Positions 1-8,292 are shown, counted from the first letter of the stretch. The stretch: DNA of 22,567 bases from CAYWBW01 sp964456745 (GCA_964456745.1 CAYWBW010000029.1:1-22567), one strand, 5' to 3'. A program made the numbers and translations. Notes: generated by a model from the sequence alone, not told the origin.

Positions 1-42
1 TAAATGATATTTATGTTGAATTAAGTAATTTTAAATAAAATT

Positions 43-702
43 ATGAAAAATAAAATATTCAATAAAATCATCTTAGATATTAATTCAAATAAACAAACCA
101 ATAAAGCATTTGTAATATGAATAAACTGAATAGATTGATCTTGAAAAACTGAATTTACTAAGCAATTTAATAGTTATTTAATTCAAAAATGATTTAAAAC
201 TAAAATAATTCATTTAGATGATTTTCATAATACTAAGGCTATTAGATATGCTTGAGATATACCTGAATATGAAAAATATTTTAATCAAAGTTTTAACAAT
301 AAAGCCATTCTAAAAGAACTATTGAAACTAATTGAAAATTGAGAGAAAATAAAAAAGAAACTTGAATTATTAAACCTTGAAACTGACAAATATGATTTAG
401 AAAAAGAATATGACATTGATTCAAATACAATAGTGCTTTTTGAGTGAGTATTCTTGTTTAGAGATGAGTTTATAGATTATTTGGACTACAAGGTACTAAT
501 TGATATTCCATTCAATCTGAGCAAGATTAGAGCTAAAATAAGAAATACCGAATTAACTGATGATGATTTAAAATCATATGATATTAAATATCTTCCTGCA
601 CAGGAAAGATATTTTGATAAATATAAACCTAAAGATAAGGCTAATCTTATTATTAATAATGAGGATTTTGAGAATCCTAAGATTGTGGACAAGGTTTTAT
701 AA
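43..702 (+). CDS. Uridine kinase-like P-loop kinase
   Basis: 219 residues when UGA is read as Gly. A Walker A motif GIDGSGKT spans residues 29-36, and the four glycines at 26, 29, 32 and 34 are all UGA, which is strong evidence for code 25. HLDDFH near residue 60 matches the acidic substrate site of the uridine kinase/phosphoribulokinase family, and VLFEG near residues 131-135 matches the later strand of that fold. Such enzymes phosphorylate a nucleoside or small metabolite with ATP in the cytoplasm. The exact substrate cannot be told; phosphoribulokinase-like and other small-molecule kinases remain possible. The start is the first ATG ahead of the nucleotide-binding core. The next gene begins 16 bases downstream, so the two may be co-transcribed. 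With the standard code the gene would be cut into pieces. Confidence 0.82.
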
Positions 703-718
703 AAGCAATTCAAAAAAT

Positions 719-1447
719 ATGATAAATTTAGACAAAGTAACGATTGTTGTGACATTATCCTGAAAAAGGAATTTATTAATTAGTATTCCAGACTGAGATG
801 TAGTAATGACTATTAATTCTATTAAATGGATGTGCAATTGGCTATATGATGAATTTATAAGAGATTGCAATGTGTCCTATAAAGTTGATAAGTATTGAGA
901 TCATGAATTATCACATAAAAATATTTCAAGAATAATATCATATACAAATCATACTTATATATTAAATTGAATCTTAATAAGGCTATATAAAGATACTTGC
1001 GAAAATCTTTGAAAATTTTTTCATTTAGATATTAATGAATTGGTGAGTAAATATAGAGATTTTGAAAATGACTTTGAAAATATAAAAATGTTTAGAAATA
1101 AAGTTTCAGCTTATACAGTATATAGTAAGCCATGGGATGTTGATAATATATCTGATGAATTTGCATCCTTGTCATTATTTTCCTCATGGTGAATATCGCC
1201 AAATGATTCTACGAGTTTTCGAGTGTGATGAGCTCAGAGAGTTGTAGAATGAATTGATCCTAATCATTGAGAATATTACTCATTTTGCCTTAGAGATGAG
1301 CATCAAAAAATGATTAAGTATTTTAACAAGTGGGGAAAATTGTTTTGCAATCTTATCAAATCCGTTGAATGAAAATTGCCAATCAGTGGAAAGTCATTCA
1401 TTTTAAATAAAGATAAATATGAAATGTTTGCAAAAATAATTAATTAA
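719..1447 (+). CDS. Hypothetical protein with FRNKVSAY motif
   Basis: 242 residues in code 25. I do not recognise a family. The protein looks largely alpha-helical in the middle, carries the motif FRNKVSAY around residues 125-132, and ends in a segment with several UGA-coded glycines followed by a helical tail. Arg-Asn-Lys motifs in a helical background occur in HEPN-like proteins, where R-x4-6-H is catalytic, but there is no histidine at the required distance here, so this is only a resemblance. No signal peptide or membrane segment is visible. It lies 16 bases after the kinase gene and 6 bases before the rhuM-like gene, so the three could form one transcript. The existence of the gene is well supported by the long open frame; its function is unknown. 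Confidence 0.7.
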
Positions 1448-1453
1448 AAATCT

Positions 1454-2452
1454 ATGATAAATCAGAATCAAATAACCATTTACGAAACAGAAGACTGAAA
1501 AGTTAAAATATGAGTCTTATTTCAAGACGAGAACTTATGGTTAAGTCAAAAACTAATGGCTGAATTATTTGAAACCACAACACAAAATATTACCCTACAT
1601 TTAAAAAATATTTATAAAGAGAAAGAGGCTGATGAATATTCAACTTGTAAGGATTTCTTACAGGTTCAAAAAGAATGAAGTAGAGAAATTAAGAGAAATA
1701 CCAAAATATACAGTCTTGAAGCGATTATTTCAGTGTGATATAGGATAAACACTCAAAGGGGTACTCAGTTTAGAATATGGGCAACTGACAAGCTTAAAAA
1801 CTATATCTTAAAATGATTCGCCATAGATAAAGATAGATTCATAAATTGAAGTAAATTTGATGCACGATACTTTGATGACCTCATGGAGGAAATCAGAGAA
1901 ATAAGAGCAAGTGAGAGGATGTCTTATCAGAAAATAACTGATATTTACGCAACAAGCATTGATTATTCTACAAAGACAGTAGAAGCAGAAAAGTTCTTCG
2001 CAACAGTTCAGAATAAATTGCATTTTGTAATCACCTGAAAGACCGCCGCAGAAATAGTCCATTCAAGAGTTGATAGTAAAAAAGATAATATTTGACTAAC
2101 TACATGGCGAAAAGCTCCTAAATGAAAGATTTACAAAAGTGATGTGTGAATTGCTAAAAATTATTTAGATAAAAAGGAAATCAAAGCATTAAATCACATT
2201 GTAGATATGTATCTTGATTATGCTGAATATCAAGCGAGTAAATGAAAACCGATGTATATGAAAGATTGGTCAGAGAAGTTAAATGCCTTTCTTAAATTCA
2301 ATGAGGAAGAAATCTTGCAGGATAAATGAAAAGTATCTCATGAAGTTGTTATGGAATTAGCTGAAAAAGAGTATAATCAGTTTAGAATTAATCAGGATAA
2401 ATTATTTGAAAGTGATTTTGATAGATTTGTAAAAGAGATTAAGGAGAAATAA
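1454..2452 (+). CDS. rhuM: RhuM-family protein
   Basis: 332 residues, the usual length for the RhuM family (first named from a Salmonella pathogenicity island, found widely in genomic islands, biochemical role not established). Diagnostic segments are the N-terminal LWLSQKLMAELFETT block, which resembles a DNA-binding helix-turn-helix, then YSLEAIISVGYRINTQRGTQ and FRIWATDKLKNYILKGFAI around residues 95-130, a signature shared with KilA/Bro-like domains. The C-terminal half resembles the Fic/DOC-associated part of the family. Several conserved glycines are UGA-coded. It starts 6 bases after the preceding gene. Immediately downstream the base composition jumps to G+C-rich and a tRNA-like fragment follows, which suggests that this gene sits at the edge of an integrated element. 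Confidence in the family is high; the function is open. Confidence 0.88.
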
Positions 2453-2497
2453 TAAAGAAGTAAACAGGGTTTTATGGGCCTTGTAAAGCCAGTATCA

Positions 2498-2526
2498 TGG
2501 CGGGGGCAACGGGACGACGGTCGAAC
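2498..2526 (-). repeat. tRNA 3'-end-like fragment (possible att relic)
   Basis: Read on -, this ends in TTGCCCCCGCCA, like a tRNA acceptor arm with encoded CCA. It is preceded by a distorted T-arm with GTTCGA in it. The rest of a tRNA (D arm, anticodon arm) is absent, so it is a fragment. It lies in a roughly 70-base G+C-rich island in otherwise A+T-rich DNA. Such fragments are what tRNA-targeting integrative elements leave behind. The interpretation is inference. Confidence 0.45.
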
Positions 2527-2540
2527 TTTTTGCTAAGAAA

Positions 2541-2672
2541 TTGGTTAGTGAATTAATATGATATTTTAATGTAAATGAAGAAAAAGAGTTATTTATATTT
2601 TTAAAATTAAAAGTGAACAATGATGAAAAAGATTTTTTTGTTTATTTTAATAAATATTTAGATTTCAATTAA
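2541..2672 (+). CDS. Possible small ORF before pemK-like gene
   Basis: A 43-codon frame with codon use like its neighbours (one UGA-Gly), encoding an acidic and aromatic-rich helical peptide. The frame is open from 2487, but the only usable start is TTG at 2541, and there is no clear ribosome binding site. Its position ahead of a PemK/MazF-like toxin gene is where an antitoxin would be expected, but the sequence does not resemble MazE or PemI. It could equally be the 3' remnant of a larger gene cut by the insertion marked by the tRNA-like fragment. Confidence 0.3.
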
Positions 2673-2726
2673 CATTAATTCTGATAAAATAATTTTGTTT
2701 TTAAAAAATATCAGTGATAATTAATT

Positions 2727-3170
2727 ATGATAAAAACAAATGAATTATTTGATCGTTGGAATAATGTAAAAAAGAAAATTGAATTTTCTAAGCAATACGA
2801 TTTAAAAGTTAAAAATAGACAATTTTGGCTTTATAGAATTTGAGTAAATTTATGAAACGAAGAAAGTAAGGATAAAGAATTTATTAGACCATGTATAATT
2901 ATTAACCAGCATTTTAAATGAGATCTTGTATTAATTGCACCATTAACTACGAAATGTAATAAATTTCTAAAAAATATATTGGTTGAAATAGATTGAAAAA
3001 AATACTGATTGGATAAAACTAGCTTTATTGTACTCAATCAATTTAAGGTAATTAGTAAGAAAAGACTTGTAAGAAAGCTGAATGATAGGTTTCATGAATG
3101 AGTTCATTATCCATTATTTGATAATGAATTGTTTTTGGAGATTATAGAAAAAATTAAAAATTTGATATAA
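2727..3170 (+). CDS. PemK/MazF-like toxin
   Basis: 147 residues. After a helical N-terminal extension of about 35 residues comes FWLYRIGVNLGNE, then EFIRPCIIINQHF, DLVLIAPLTTK and DKTSFIVLNQFKVI. This is the order of strands and motifs in the PemK/MazF fold, including the RP-x-ii segment and the 'dkTSfi...q' segment that contributes the active site. Family members are usually sequence-specific mRNA endonucleases, inhibited by a small antitoxin encoded just upstream. Here the upstream frame is not a recognisable antitoxin, so the unit may be solitary or its antitoxin unusual. Six or seven glycines are UGA-coded, so the toxin can only be made in a code-25 host. Its stop codon overlaps the terminator of a candidate small RNA on the other strand. 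Confidence 0.78.
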
Positions 3171-3202
3171 AAAATCCCCAGTTCATGCGAGCATAAACTG
3201 GG
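3169..3202 (-). terminator. Intrinsic terminator of small RNA 1
   Basis: 7-bp outer stem CCCAGTT/AACTGGG, a mismatch, then a 3-bp inner stem with a 4-base loop. On - it is followed by GATTTTTT. On + there is no T tract, so it acts mainly leftwards. Confidence 0.65.
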
Positions 3203-3239
3203 TCAGGTGAATACACTCTTGCGAGCTACTCAAATTTGT
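3170..3239 (-). ncRNA. Candidate small RNA 1, about 70 nt
   Basis: On - a good promoter (TTGCTT, 17-base spacer, TATAAT) is followed by about 70 bases that can form CUC-GCAA-GAG (a GNRA tetraloop), GUG-UAUU-CAC and a strong terminator hairpin at 3177-3202 (CCCAGTT/AACTGGG with inner ATG/CAT) followed by six T. No reading frame is visible. It diverges from the 38-residue membrane protein gene and converges on the pemK-like gene, whose 3' end it touches. A second locus with the same layout lies at 4769-4827. The RNA class is unrecognised. Confidence 0.5.
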
Positions 3240-3245
3240 ACTTTA

Positions 3246-3274
3246 ATTATAATGATATTTACATAATTAAGCAA
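3246..3274 (-). promoter_or_regulatory. Promoter of small RNA 1
   Basis: TATAAT at 3246-3251 and TTGCTT at 3269-3274 on -, 17 bases apart, close to the sigma-70 consensus. The start would fall near 3239. Confidence 0.55.
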
Positions 3275-3283
3275 CAAAAATAT

Positions 3284-3400
3284 ATGAAAAATCTAATAAT
3301 TCAAAATTGGCAAATAATTATTTTTGCATTATCAATAGGTTTAATACTATGAATTCTTATTAAAAAACCGATAATAAGTATATTTATTAAAGTCTTTTAA
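3284..3400 (+). CDS. Small single-span membrane peptide
   Basis: 38 residues. The peptide has a short N-terminal polar part, one hydrophobic helix (about residues 10-25, IIIFALSIGLILGILI with one UGA-coded Gly), then a basic tail with KK and an amphipathic end. It is too small for any family I know. The layout resembles the C-terminal anchor of the protein at 11742-12416 (GFILGIITGLLIKKRF), so it could be an independent membrane anchor, a remnant of such a protein, or a toxin-like peptide. A small-RNA promoter diverges from just upstream, and the next gene starts 10 bases downstream. Confidence 0.5.
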
Positions 3401-3410
3401 AAAAGCTGCT

Positions 3411-4103
3411 TTGATAAAAGATTATTGGAAATTTGTATTGCCTTTTGTTATTATAGTATCATTTATTTATTGGATTGTTATTAATAATTCAGGTGAATCC
3501 AATATAGATTTGCATATATCTGTATTAGGTCATTTTGTAGCTTTAATATTTGCAATATTTATTGGTTATTTTGCATTTATTCAAGTTGCAGAGAATCGAC
3601 TTGAAAAATATAAAGATCAAGGATTTCAATATATTAAAAGTAGAAGTTACTTAAGAGCAAAAAAAATGTATGAAAAAGCTCATATAATAGATGTATCTGA
3701 TTTTCTAGTTTTAGCTAATTTGCTTGAAACCTATTTATTTTTGGAAGAATATTCCAATTTTAACGAAAAAATAAATGCTTTAAATGATGAAGTTATTGAT
3801 TCGAGTGATAAAATTGTTGTTTATTATCTAAAAATTGCAAAATATTTATTGCAAGAAGATTTAGGTGATGCTAAATCACAATTATCAGATTTTATCAGCT
3901 ATGTTAAAGACAAGCCTGAATCAATAATTAGATTTTCTTGGGATTTTAGCGATATAGTTAGATCTGATCCATGTGAAAAACTTAATTGAGAAAGTAGGAC
4001 AATGCTTGATAATTTTAGAATGTATTTAACAAAATCCTTAGATGGAAATAAAAAAGAAGCCTTTGAAAATTGAGATTATACTCTATCTAGTGTTAATTCT
4101 TAA
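3411..4103 (+). CDS. Membrane protein with TPR-like helical domain
   Basis: 230 residues from a TTG start; the frame is closed by TAA at 3375 and no ATG lies between, so TTG at 3411 is the best choice. Two hydrophobic segments (about residues 8-25 and 38-60) form a hairpin anchor. Then follow paired helices such as YIKSRSYLRAKKMYEKAHII and a second repeat near residues 95-160 with the look of tetratricopeptide repeats, a protein-binding scaffold on one side of the membrane. Six of eight glycines are GGN and two are UGA, unlike the defence operon, so it may have come from another genome. It probably shares a transcript with the 38-residue peptide. Specific function unknown. Confidence 0.68.
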
Positions 4104-4120
4104 AAAAATTCAAATAATTC

Positions 4121-4285
4121 TTACAGCTTAATCCGAGGATCGCTCTTAGCTTTCTCTTTTTTATTTTTCACAAACTCTATTATATCACTTTCAAATAACA
4201 TCCTTCAAGAAGATGTCATTTGATAGTATATTTTTCATTTATTGCATATTTCTACAATATATTGAGATAGTTTGAAATATTTTCT
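4121..4285 (-). pseudogene. Decayed excisionase-like gene (3' part)
   Basis: Read on - in code 25 this frame ends in KYFKLSQYIVEIC..., KIYYQMTSSG and AKSDPRIKL. It aligns along its length with the intact protein at 19927-20145 (RLGLSPQYLSELI, KIPYQKISSG, AKKDPRIKLK). A TAA closes the frame at 4286-4288, about where helix 1 of the DNA-binding domain should begin. Related residues continue in another frame upstream, so the 5' end has decayed by frameshift, and the start codon is missing. A tRNA-like fragment lies about 40 bases beyond. It is probably a leftover of an older integrative element related to the one on the right. Confidence 0.62.
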
Positions 4286-4324
4286 TTATTTTGTATAGTT
4301 CCAAAAACTTGTAATTATGACTTT

Positions 4325-4343
4325 AAGCGAAACGGGATTCGAA
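4325..4343 (-). repeat. tRNA 3'-end-like fragment
   Basis: On - it reads GTTCGAATCCCGTTTCGCTT: a T-loop followed by the 3' half of a T-stem and an acceptor strand. The 5' half of the T-stem does not pair, and no other tRNA arms are present. Identity that begins at the T-loop and runs to the 3' end is typical of integration-site duplications in tRNA genes. No parent tRNA is in the window. Confidence 0.4.
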
Positions 4344-4409
4344 CTGGCTTATTTATACTATTTTAGGTTAATATTATCTTAAGATTAGTTTATTTTATGT
4401 ATTATCATG

Positions 4410-4505
4410 TTAATTCCTAAACTTTAATTCCTATTTCCAATGTCCTTGAATTTCGCTTGTGCCTGCTAGGCAAAGGCAAGGAATTAGGATTAGGACTTAG
4501 GGAAA
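4410..4505. repeat. Long imperfect inverted repeat
   Basis: Nested complementary blocks: TTAATTCCTA (twice, at 4410 and 4424) against the AATTAGGATTAGG region, TCCTTG (4443-4448) against CAAGGA, and a perfect core TGCCT-GCT-AGGCA (4460-4472). The whole could fold as one arm of about 90 bases. There is no T tract on either side, so a simple terminator is unlikely. It could be a small non-autonomous element, a recombination site or an RNA. Confidence 0.4.
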
Positions 4506-4520
4506 TTTCTTCGAAATTCA

Positions 4521-4557
4521 TGGCGGGGTGTTGGGGACAATTTCCGAACTGACTATA
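4521..4557 (-). repeat. tRNA 3'-end-like fragment joined to recombinase-end repeat
   Basis: On - it ends in CCCCAACACCCCGCCA, like a tRNA T-stem, acceptor strand and CCA. Directly beside it, 4541-4557 matches 22066-22082, within the last third of the intact recombinase gene, for 17 bases (TTTCCGAACTGACTATA). A tRNA end next to a recombinase-gene end is the arrangement at the active element on the right, though here the order is inverted. Confidence 0.4.
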
Positions 4558-4768
4558 GTTTATACTTATTCGCTTGTTGTTAAGCCTGTTTTGGTTTGAT
4601 CACTATGTGACTTAGCTATAGCGACATAATTTATATTTCATATTTTATCAGATATTTATATAATTTGTGTGTAATTTACATATTAATAATAACAATTTCA
4701 TGAATGATGATCATAAAGAGGTGGAATTAGAAAACAAATTACTGACAGTGTAAGAATGTTTGGGATAT

Positions 4769-4801
4769 AAAAAATCCCCTTAAGTCCTAAAACAAGGGGA
4801 T
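4769..4801 (-). terminator. Intrinsic terminator of small RNA 2
   Basis: 8-bp stem ATCCCCTT/AAGGGGAT with a 12-base loop, running into TTTTTT on -. Confidence 0.6.
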
Positions 4802-4827
4802 CTACACCAAAGGTGCTACATCGAAGT
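4769..4827 (-). ncRNA. Candidate small RNA 2, about 59 nt
   Basis: On - a TATAAT box at 4834-4839 precedes about 59 bases that can form CUAC-UUCGAU-GUAG, CACC-UUU-GGUG and a terminator hairpin ATCCCCTT/AAGGGGAT (4774-4801) followed by six T. The order of hairpins, the length and the 16-base 3' flank GATATAAAAAATCCCC (as read on +) match small RNA 1. It diverges from the zinc-ribbon gene at 4887. The -35 region is weak. Confidence 0.42.
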
Positions 4828-4886
4828 AGTTAAATTATACATAAAAATAGAGAAAAAATTAATTTAAAAATAATAATTATCAATAT

Positions 4887-5153
4887 ATGAAAGAAAATAA
4901 AAAAATTACACATGAACAATTAATTGAAGTGTTATCTCAAAATATCTTAGATAAACTTGTGAATAATGTATTCTGTTGAAGTTGCAAACTTACAAAAATT
5001 GTTGAATATGAAGATAATATTTTGGTAAATAATCTTTATGACATTGTTTTAGATGGGAAATGTGATAAGTGTGGAAACCAAGTAAAAAGATATCTTGAAA
5101 CATGAGAAACTGATGAGAAAGTTAAGAAGATAAAACAGTTATTAGGCAATTAG
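4887..5153 (+). CDS. Small zinc-ribbon protein
   Basis: 88 residues. A helical N-terminal third (HEQLIEVLSQNILDKL) is followed by two cysteine pairs, CGSC near residues 31-34 and CDKCG near residues 62-66, the spacing of a zinc ribbon, and a charged helical tail. The first knuckle's Gly is UGA-coded. Such small zinc-ribbon proteins are common in phages and mobile elements as transcription or recombination accessories, but no family can be named. It stands alone, with a candidate small RNA diverging about 50 bases upstream. Confidence 0.62.
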
Positions 5154-5253
5154 GAATAATTTTCTAATTAGTGTTCAGAACTGGCTTATTCCAATTTTTG
5201 TCAAAGCCGAAATTTAACACCTTAAAGTTTTTGTAATGGGAGAAATAAAAGGT

Positions 5254-5282
5254 TTTATTTTATGCTTATTTTACGCTATAAT
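5254..5282 (+). promoter_or_regulatory. Possible promoter of nuclease-transposase gene
   Basis: TATAAT at 5277-5282 lies 26 bases ahead of the ATG at 5308; the -35 position, 17 bases upstream, reads TTTATT, which is weak. Support is mainly the perfect -10. Confidence 0.35.
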
Positions 5283-5307
5283 TAATAGATAATATGATAT
5301 ATGCATT

Positions 5308-8079
5308 ATGATAGAAAATGATTATAAAATTTCTACAAAGATTTTCCAAGCCTTCCTAGGATGTAAATATAAAGCCTGATTGTATTATCAGAAAAAATTT
5401 GGCATACCTTGTGATTATGAAATTTTACAAAATGAACTTTTGATAAAGTATAAAAAGGAAGTGGCAGAGAAGATGTCTAGTAGTTATGTTTACAATGAGC
5501 TATTAAATAATCCGTCAGACTTTAATAAAACAAAACAAAATCATCATAAGCTTATAATAAATATTTCTGTGAAAGATAATATATTTGATTTAAACTTAGA
5601 TGCATTAGAGATAAAGGCAAAAAAGCTAGGTGAAAGTATTCGTTATGAGTATGTGCCAACACTTTTTATTCATAATGAAAAAATAAAAATTGAGGATAGA
5701 ATGCTTCTAGCTTTTCAGAGTATTGCTCTTGCAAAACTCAGTAGTAAAAAGATACAACATGGGAAGATTGTTTTTGGTAATAATTACAAGACCCAAAATA
5801 TAAAATTATGAACACTGATTCCAAAAGTGAAAAAAATAATTAAAGAAATTGAAACACTTAATGAAAAATTGTCTGAAATTTGTTTAAATAAACATTGTAA
5901 TACATGTGAATTTCAAAAAGAATGTCATGAAAAGGCTATAGAAAAGGATCATCTAAGTCTGCTTTGAAGAATGTCCGAGAAAGAGATTAAACAATGGAAT
6001 AAAAAAGGGATATTTACAGTAACACAGTTATCTTATAATTTTCGCCCACGACGTAGATCAAAAAGAGCTAAAAATATATACAAACGTCATTATGATGAAC
6101 TAAAAGCCTTGGCAATTCGAGAAAACAAAATATACATCTTTGAAAAGCCTGAGCTGCCTAAAGGGAAGGTGGAGATTTTTTTGGATGTTGAGGGTAATCC
6201 TGATGAGGATTTTTATTATTTAATTGGATTGGTTGTTATAGATGGTAAAAATCAAAAAGAGTATTCTTTTTGGGCTAACAATAAAGATGATGAAATAAAG
6301 ATTTTTAAGAAATTTTTAGATGTAATTAGTCAGTATAATGATTTTATAATTTTCCATTATGGAAGCTATGAAAATAAATTTTTAAATAAAGTACAAAAAA
6401 AATGTGATAATAAAACTGAGCTGATAGAGAAAATTATCAAGAAATGTTGTAATGTTCTTTCGTTTGTGTATCTAAATATTTATTTTCCAACTTATTCAAA
6501 TGGGTTAAAAGATGTTGGAAAATTTCTTGGATTTGAATGGTCTGATAAAAATGCATCTGGGATTCAAAGTTTAGTTTGGAGAAATAGATGGGAAAATAGT
6601 GTAAACGAAGTTTATAGAAATAAACTGATAAAATATAATTTGGAAGATTGCCTAGGGCTCAAGATGGTAAAAGAAGAGATATTTCAACTTAATTCAGTTG
6701 GTACTGCAAAAATTGATTATGTAAACGAAAATAAAGAAGAATTTTTTGTTTCTGAAATATGAAAACTTGATAATCAGTTTAAGCAGATTCGTAAATTTGC
6801 TAGTCTTGGATATGATAATAAGAAAATTTCCCTACGAAAGGAAAAAAAATCATTGGTCAGGGGGCAGGCAATCATTGGGCATCAAGCATATAGAAGAATA
6901 ATTCCTAAGCCAAATAAGACAATAAAGATTCAATCAAGAAGAAAGTGTATTTATTGTAAAAATGATCTAAAAAATTCTAAACAAACACTTATTAGCCAGG
7001 TTATTATTGATCTTGTTTTTATGAAAAATGGTATCAGAAAAACAATTATTGAATATATTGGTAATAAAATTCGTTGTTCTGATTGTAAGAAGTTATCTAT
7101 ACCAAAATTTTTTGAAGATTTCTGAGAACAAAGGTTAATTGGTTATAATTTCATGGCTTGGATTATTTACCTAAGAATGTGTCTTCATCTGCCATATTCT
7201 ACAATTATTCAAAGTTTAAATGATCAATTTAATGAAAAAATAAGCCAATCATTGATTTCACGATTTATAAGATATTTTTCAAAAAATTACAAAAATACTG
7301 AGAAAAAAATAATAAATAAGCTACTTCTGAGTCCGTTTATCCATGCTGACGAAACTAAGATTAATATTCAAGGTGTGAATCAGTATGTTTGGGTTTTTAC
7401 TGATTGAGAACATGTGGTATTTAGAATATCAGAAACAAGAGAGTCAGATGTAGTACATAAATTACTAAAAAATTACGAAGGAGTTTTAATATCTGATTTT
7501 TATGCTGGCTATGATAATGTTAAATGTCGACAGCAAAAATGCTGGGTACATCTTATTAAAGATATAAATAACGATCTTTGGAAGAATCAATTTGATAATG
7601 AATTTAGTGATTTTGTTCAAAAATTAAGAGATTTAATTCTTCCGATTTTTGAAACTGTACAAAAACATGGGCTTAAAAAAAGAAATTTACATAAATTTCA
7701 AAAAAAGATTGAATTTTTTTACAGAGATGTTGTTAATCAGCAATATGATTCAGAATATACTTTAAAATATCAAAAAAGACTTATTCGATATAAAGAAGGT
7801 TTATTTGAATTTATTAATCATGATAACATACCTTGGAATAATAATATGGCTGAAAGAGCTATACGATGCTTAGCAATTCAAAGAAAAATATCGGGATCTT
7901 TTTATAAATCGCTTATAGATGATTTTTTACTATTGCTAAGCTTGTCTCAAACATGTCGTTTTCAAGAAAAATCATTTTTGAAATTTCTTATATCAAAAGA
8001 GAAAGATTTAGATAAATTTAAAAAATCTAAATCTATTAGAAGCTCACAAAAGGTGTGTAAAACGAATGAATATGCTTAA
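5308..8079 (+). CDS. RecB/RNase H-like nuclease fused to IS66-type transposase
   Basis: 923 residues in one frame once UGA is Gly. Residues 1-210 resemble the TM0106 RecB-like family: an initial STKIFQAFLGCKYKAGLYY block, then four cysteines (192, 197, 200, 206) as in the iron-sulfur-type cluster of such nucleases, followed by DHLSLLGRMSEKE. Residues 285-465 are a DEDD/RNase H-like exonuclease domain with D293-V-E295, HYGSYENKF near 350 and NLED447. Residues 530-895 are an IS66-type DDE transposase: a zinc-binding part (C547, C550, C590, C593), HADET with D681, ISDFYAGYD with D730 and NNMAERA with E849. All catalytic positions look intact. Only 6 of 35 glycines are UGA, against 32 of 44 in hsdM, which points to transfer from a standard-code donor. 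No accessory IS66 orfs and no convincing terminal inverted repeats were found. It could be a mobile element or a domesticated effector. Confidence 0.85.
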
Positions 8080-8153
8080 AGCAAAGAAATAAGTATTACA
8101 AAAAAGAGCAGTAACGAAATCAGATTAAGATGTTTTAAATTCGTTAAAAAAGC

Positions 8154-8184
8154 TTGAACTATTTCCAAAATGGAAATAGTTCAA
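8154..8184. terminator. Perfect hairpin after the transposase gene
   Basis: A perfect 14-bp inverted repeat with a 3-base loop. On - it runs into GCTTTTTT, a good intrinsic terminator; on + it is followed by ATTAATATTT, weaker. It separates the transposase gene from the hsdM operon and may mark the element's right end. Confidence 0.55.
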
Positions 8185-8292
8185 ATTAATATTTACTAAA
8201 GAGGTAGGTAATTACTTTGCTATTAATGTATAAAATCAATAAAGTTTAAATAAATTAAAATATACTATCAACGAATTAATTAAATACAAAAT

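Larger units (their letters stand above)
4286..4768. other. Gene-free stretch of element debris
   Basis: No credible gene on either strand. It holds two tRNA 3'-end-like fragments (4325-4343 and 4521-4540), a folded inverted repeat (4410-4505) and a 17-base match to the 3' part of the recombinase gene (4541-4557). The remainder (4558-4768) is A+T-rich with only a 17-codon frame and no recognised signal. Confidence 0.5.

Noticed and set aside
2474..2536. 20-codon frame from ATG 2474 (MGLVKPVSWRGQRDDGRTFC)
   Set aside because: It is the translation of the G+C-rich island and the antisense tRNA-like fragment. Joining it to the following frame would need a +1 shift with no supporting signal.
4700..4753. 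17-codon frame MNDDHKEVELENKLLTV
   Set aside because: Too short to distinguish from chance in A+T-rich DNA; no ribosome site or family.
5154..8290. Terminal inverted repeats and target duplication of an IS66-like element
   Set aside because: Comparison of the flanks by eye gave only vague similarity (GAACT...TTCCA) on the two sides, not a convincing repeat.
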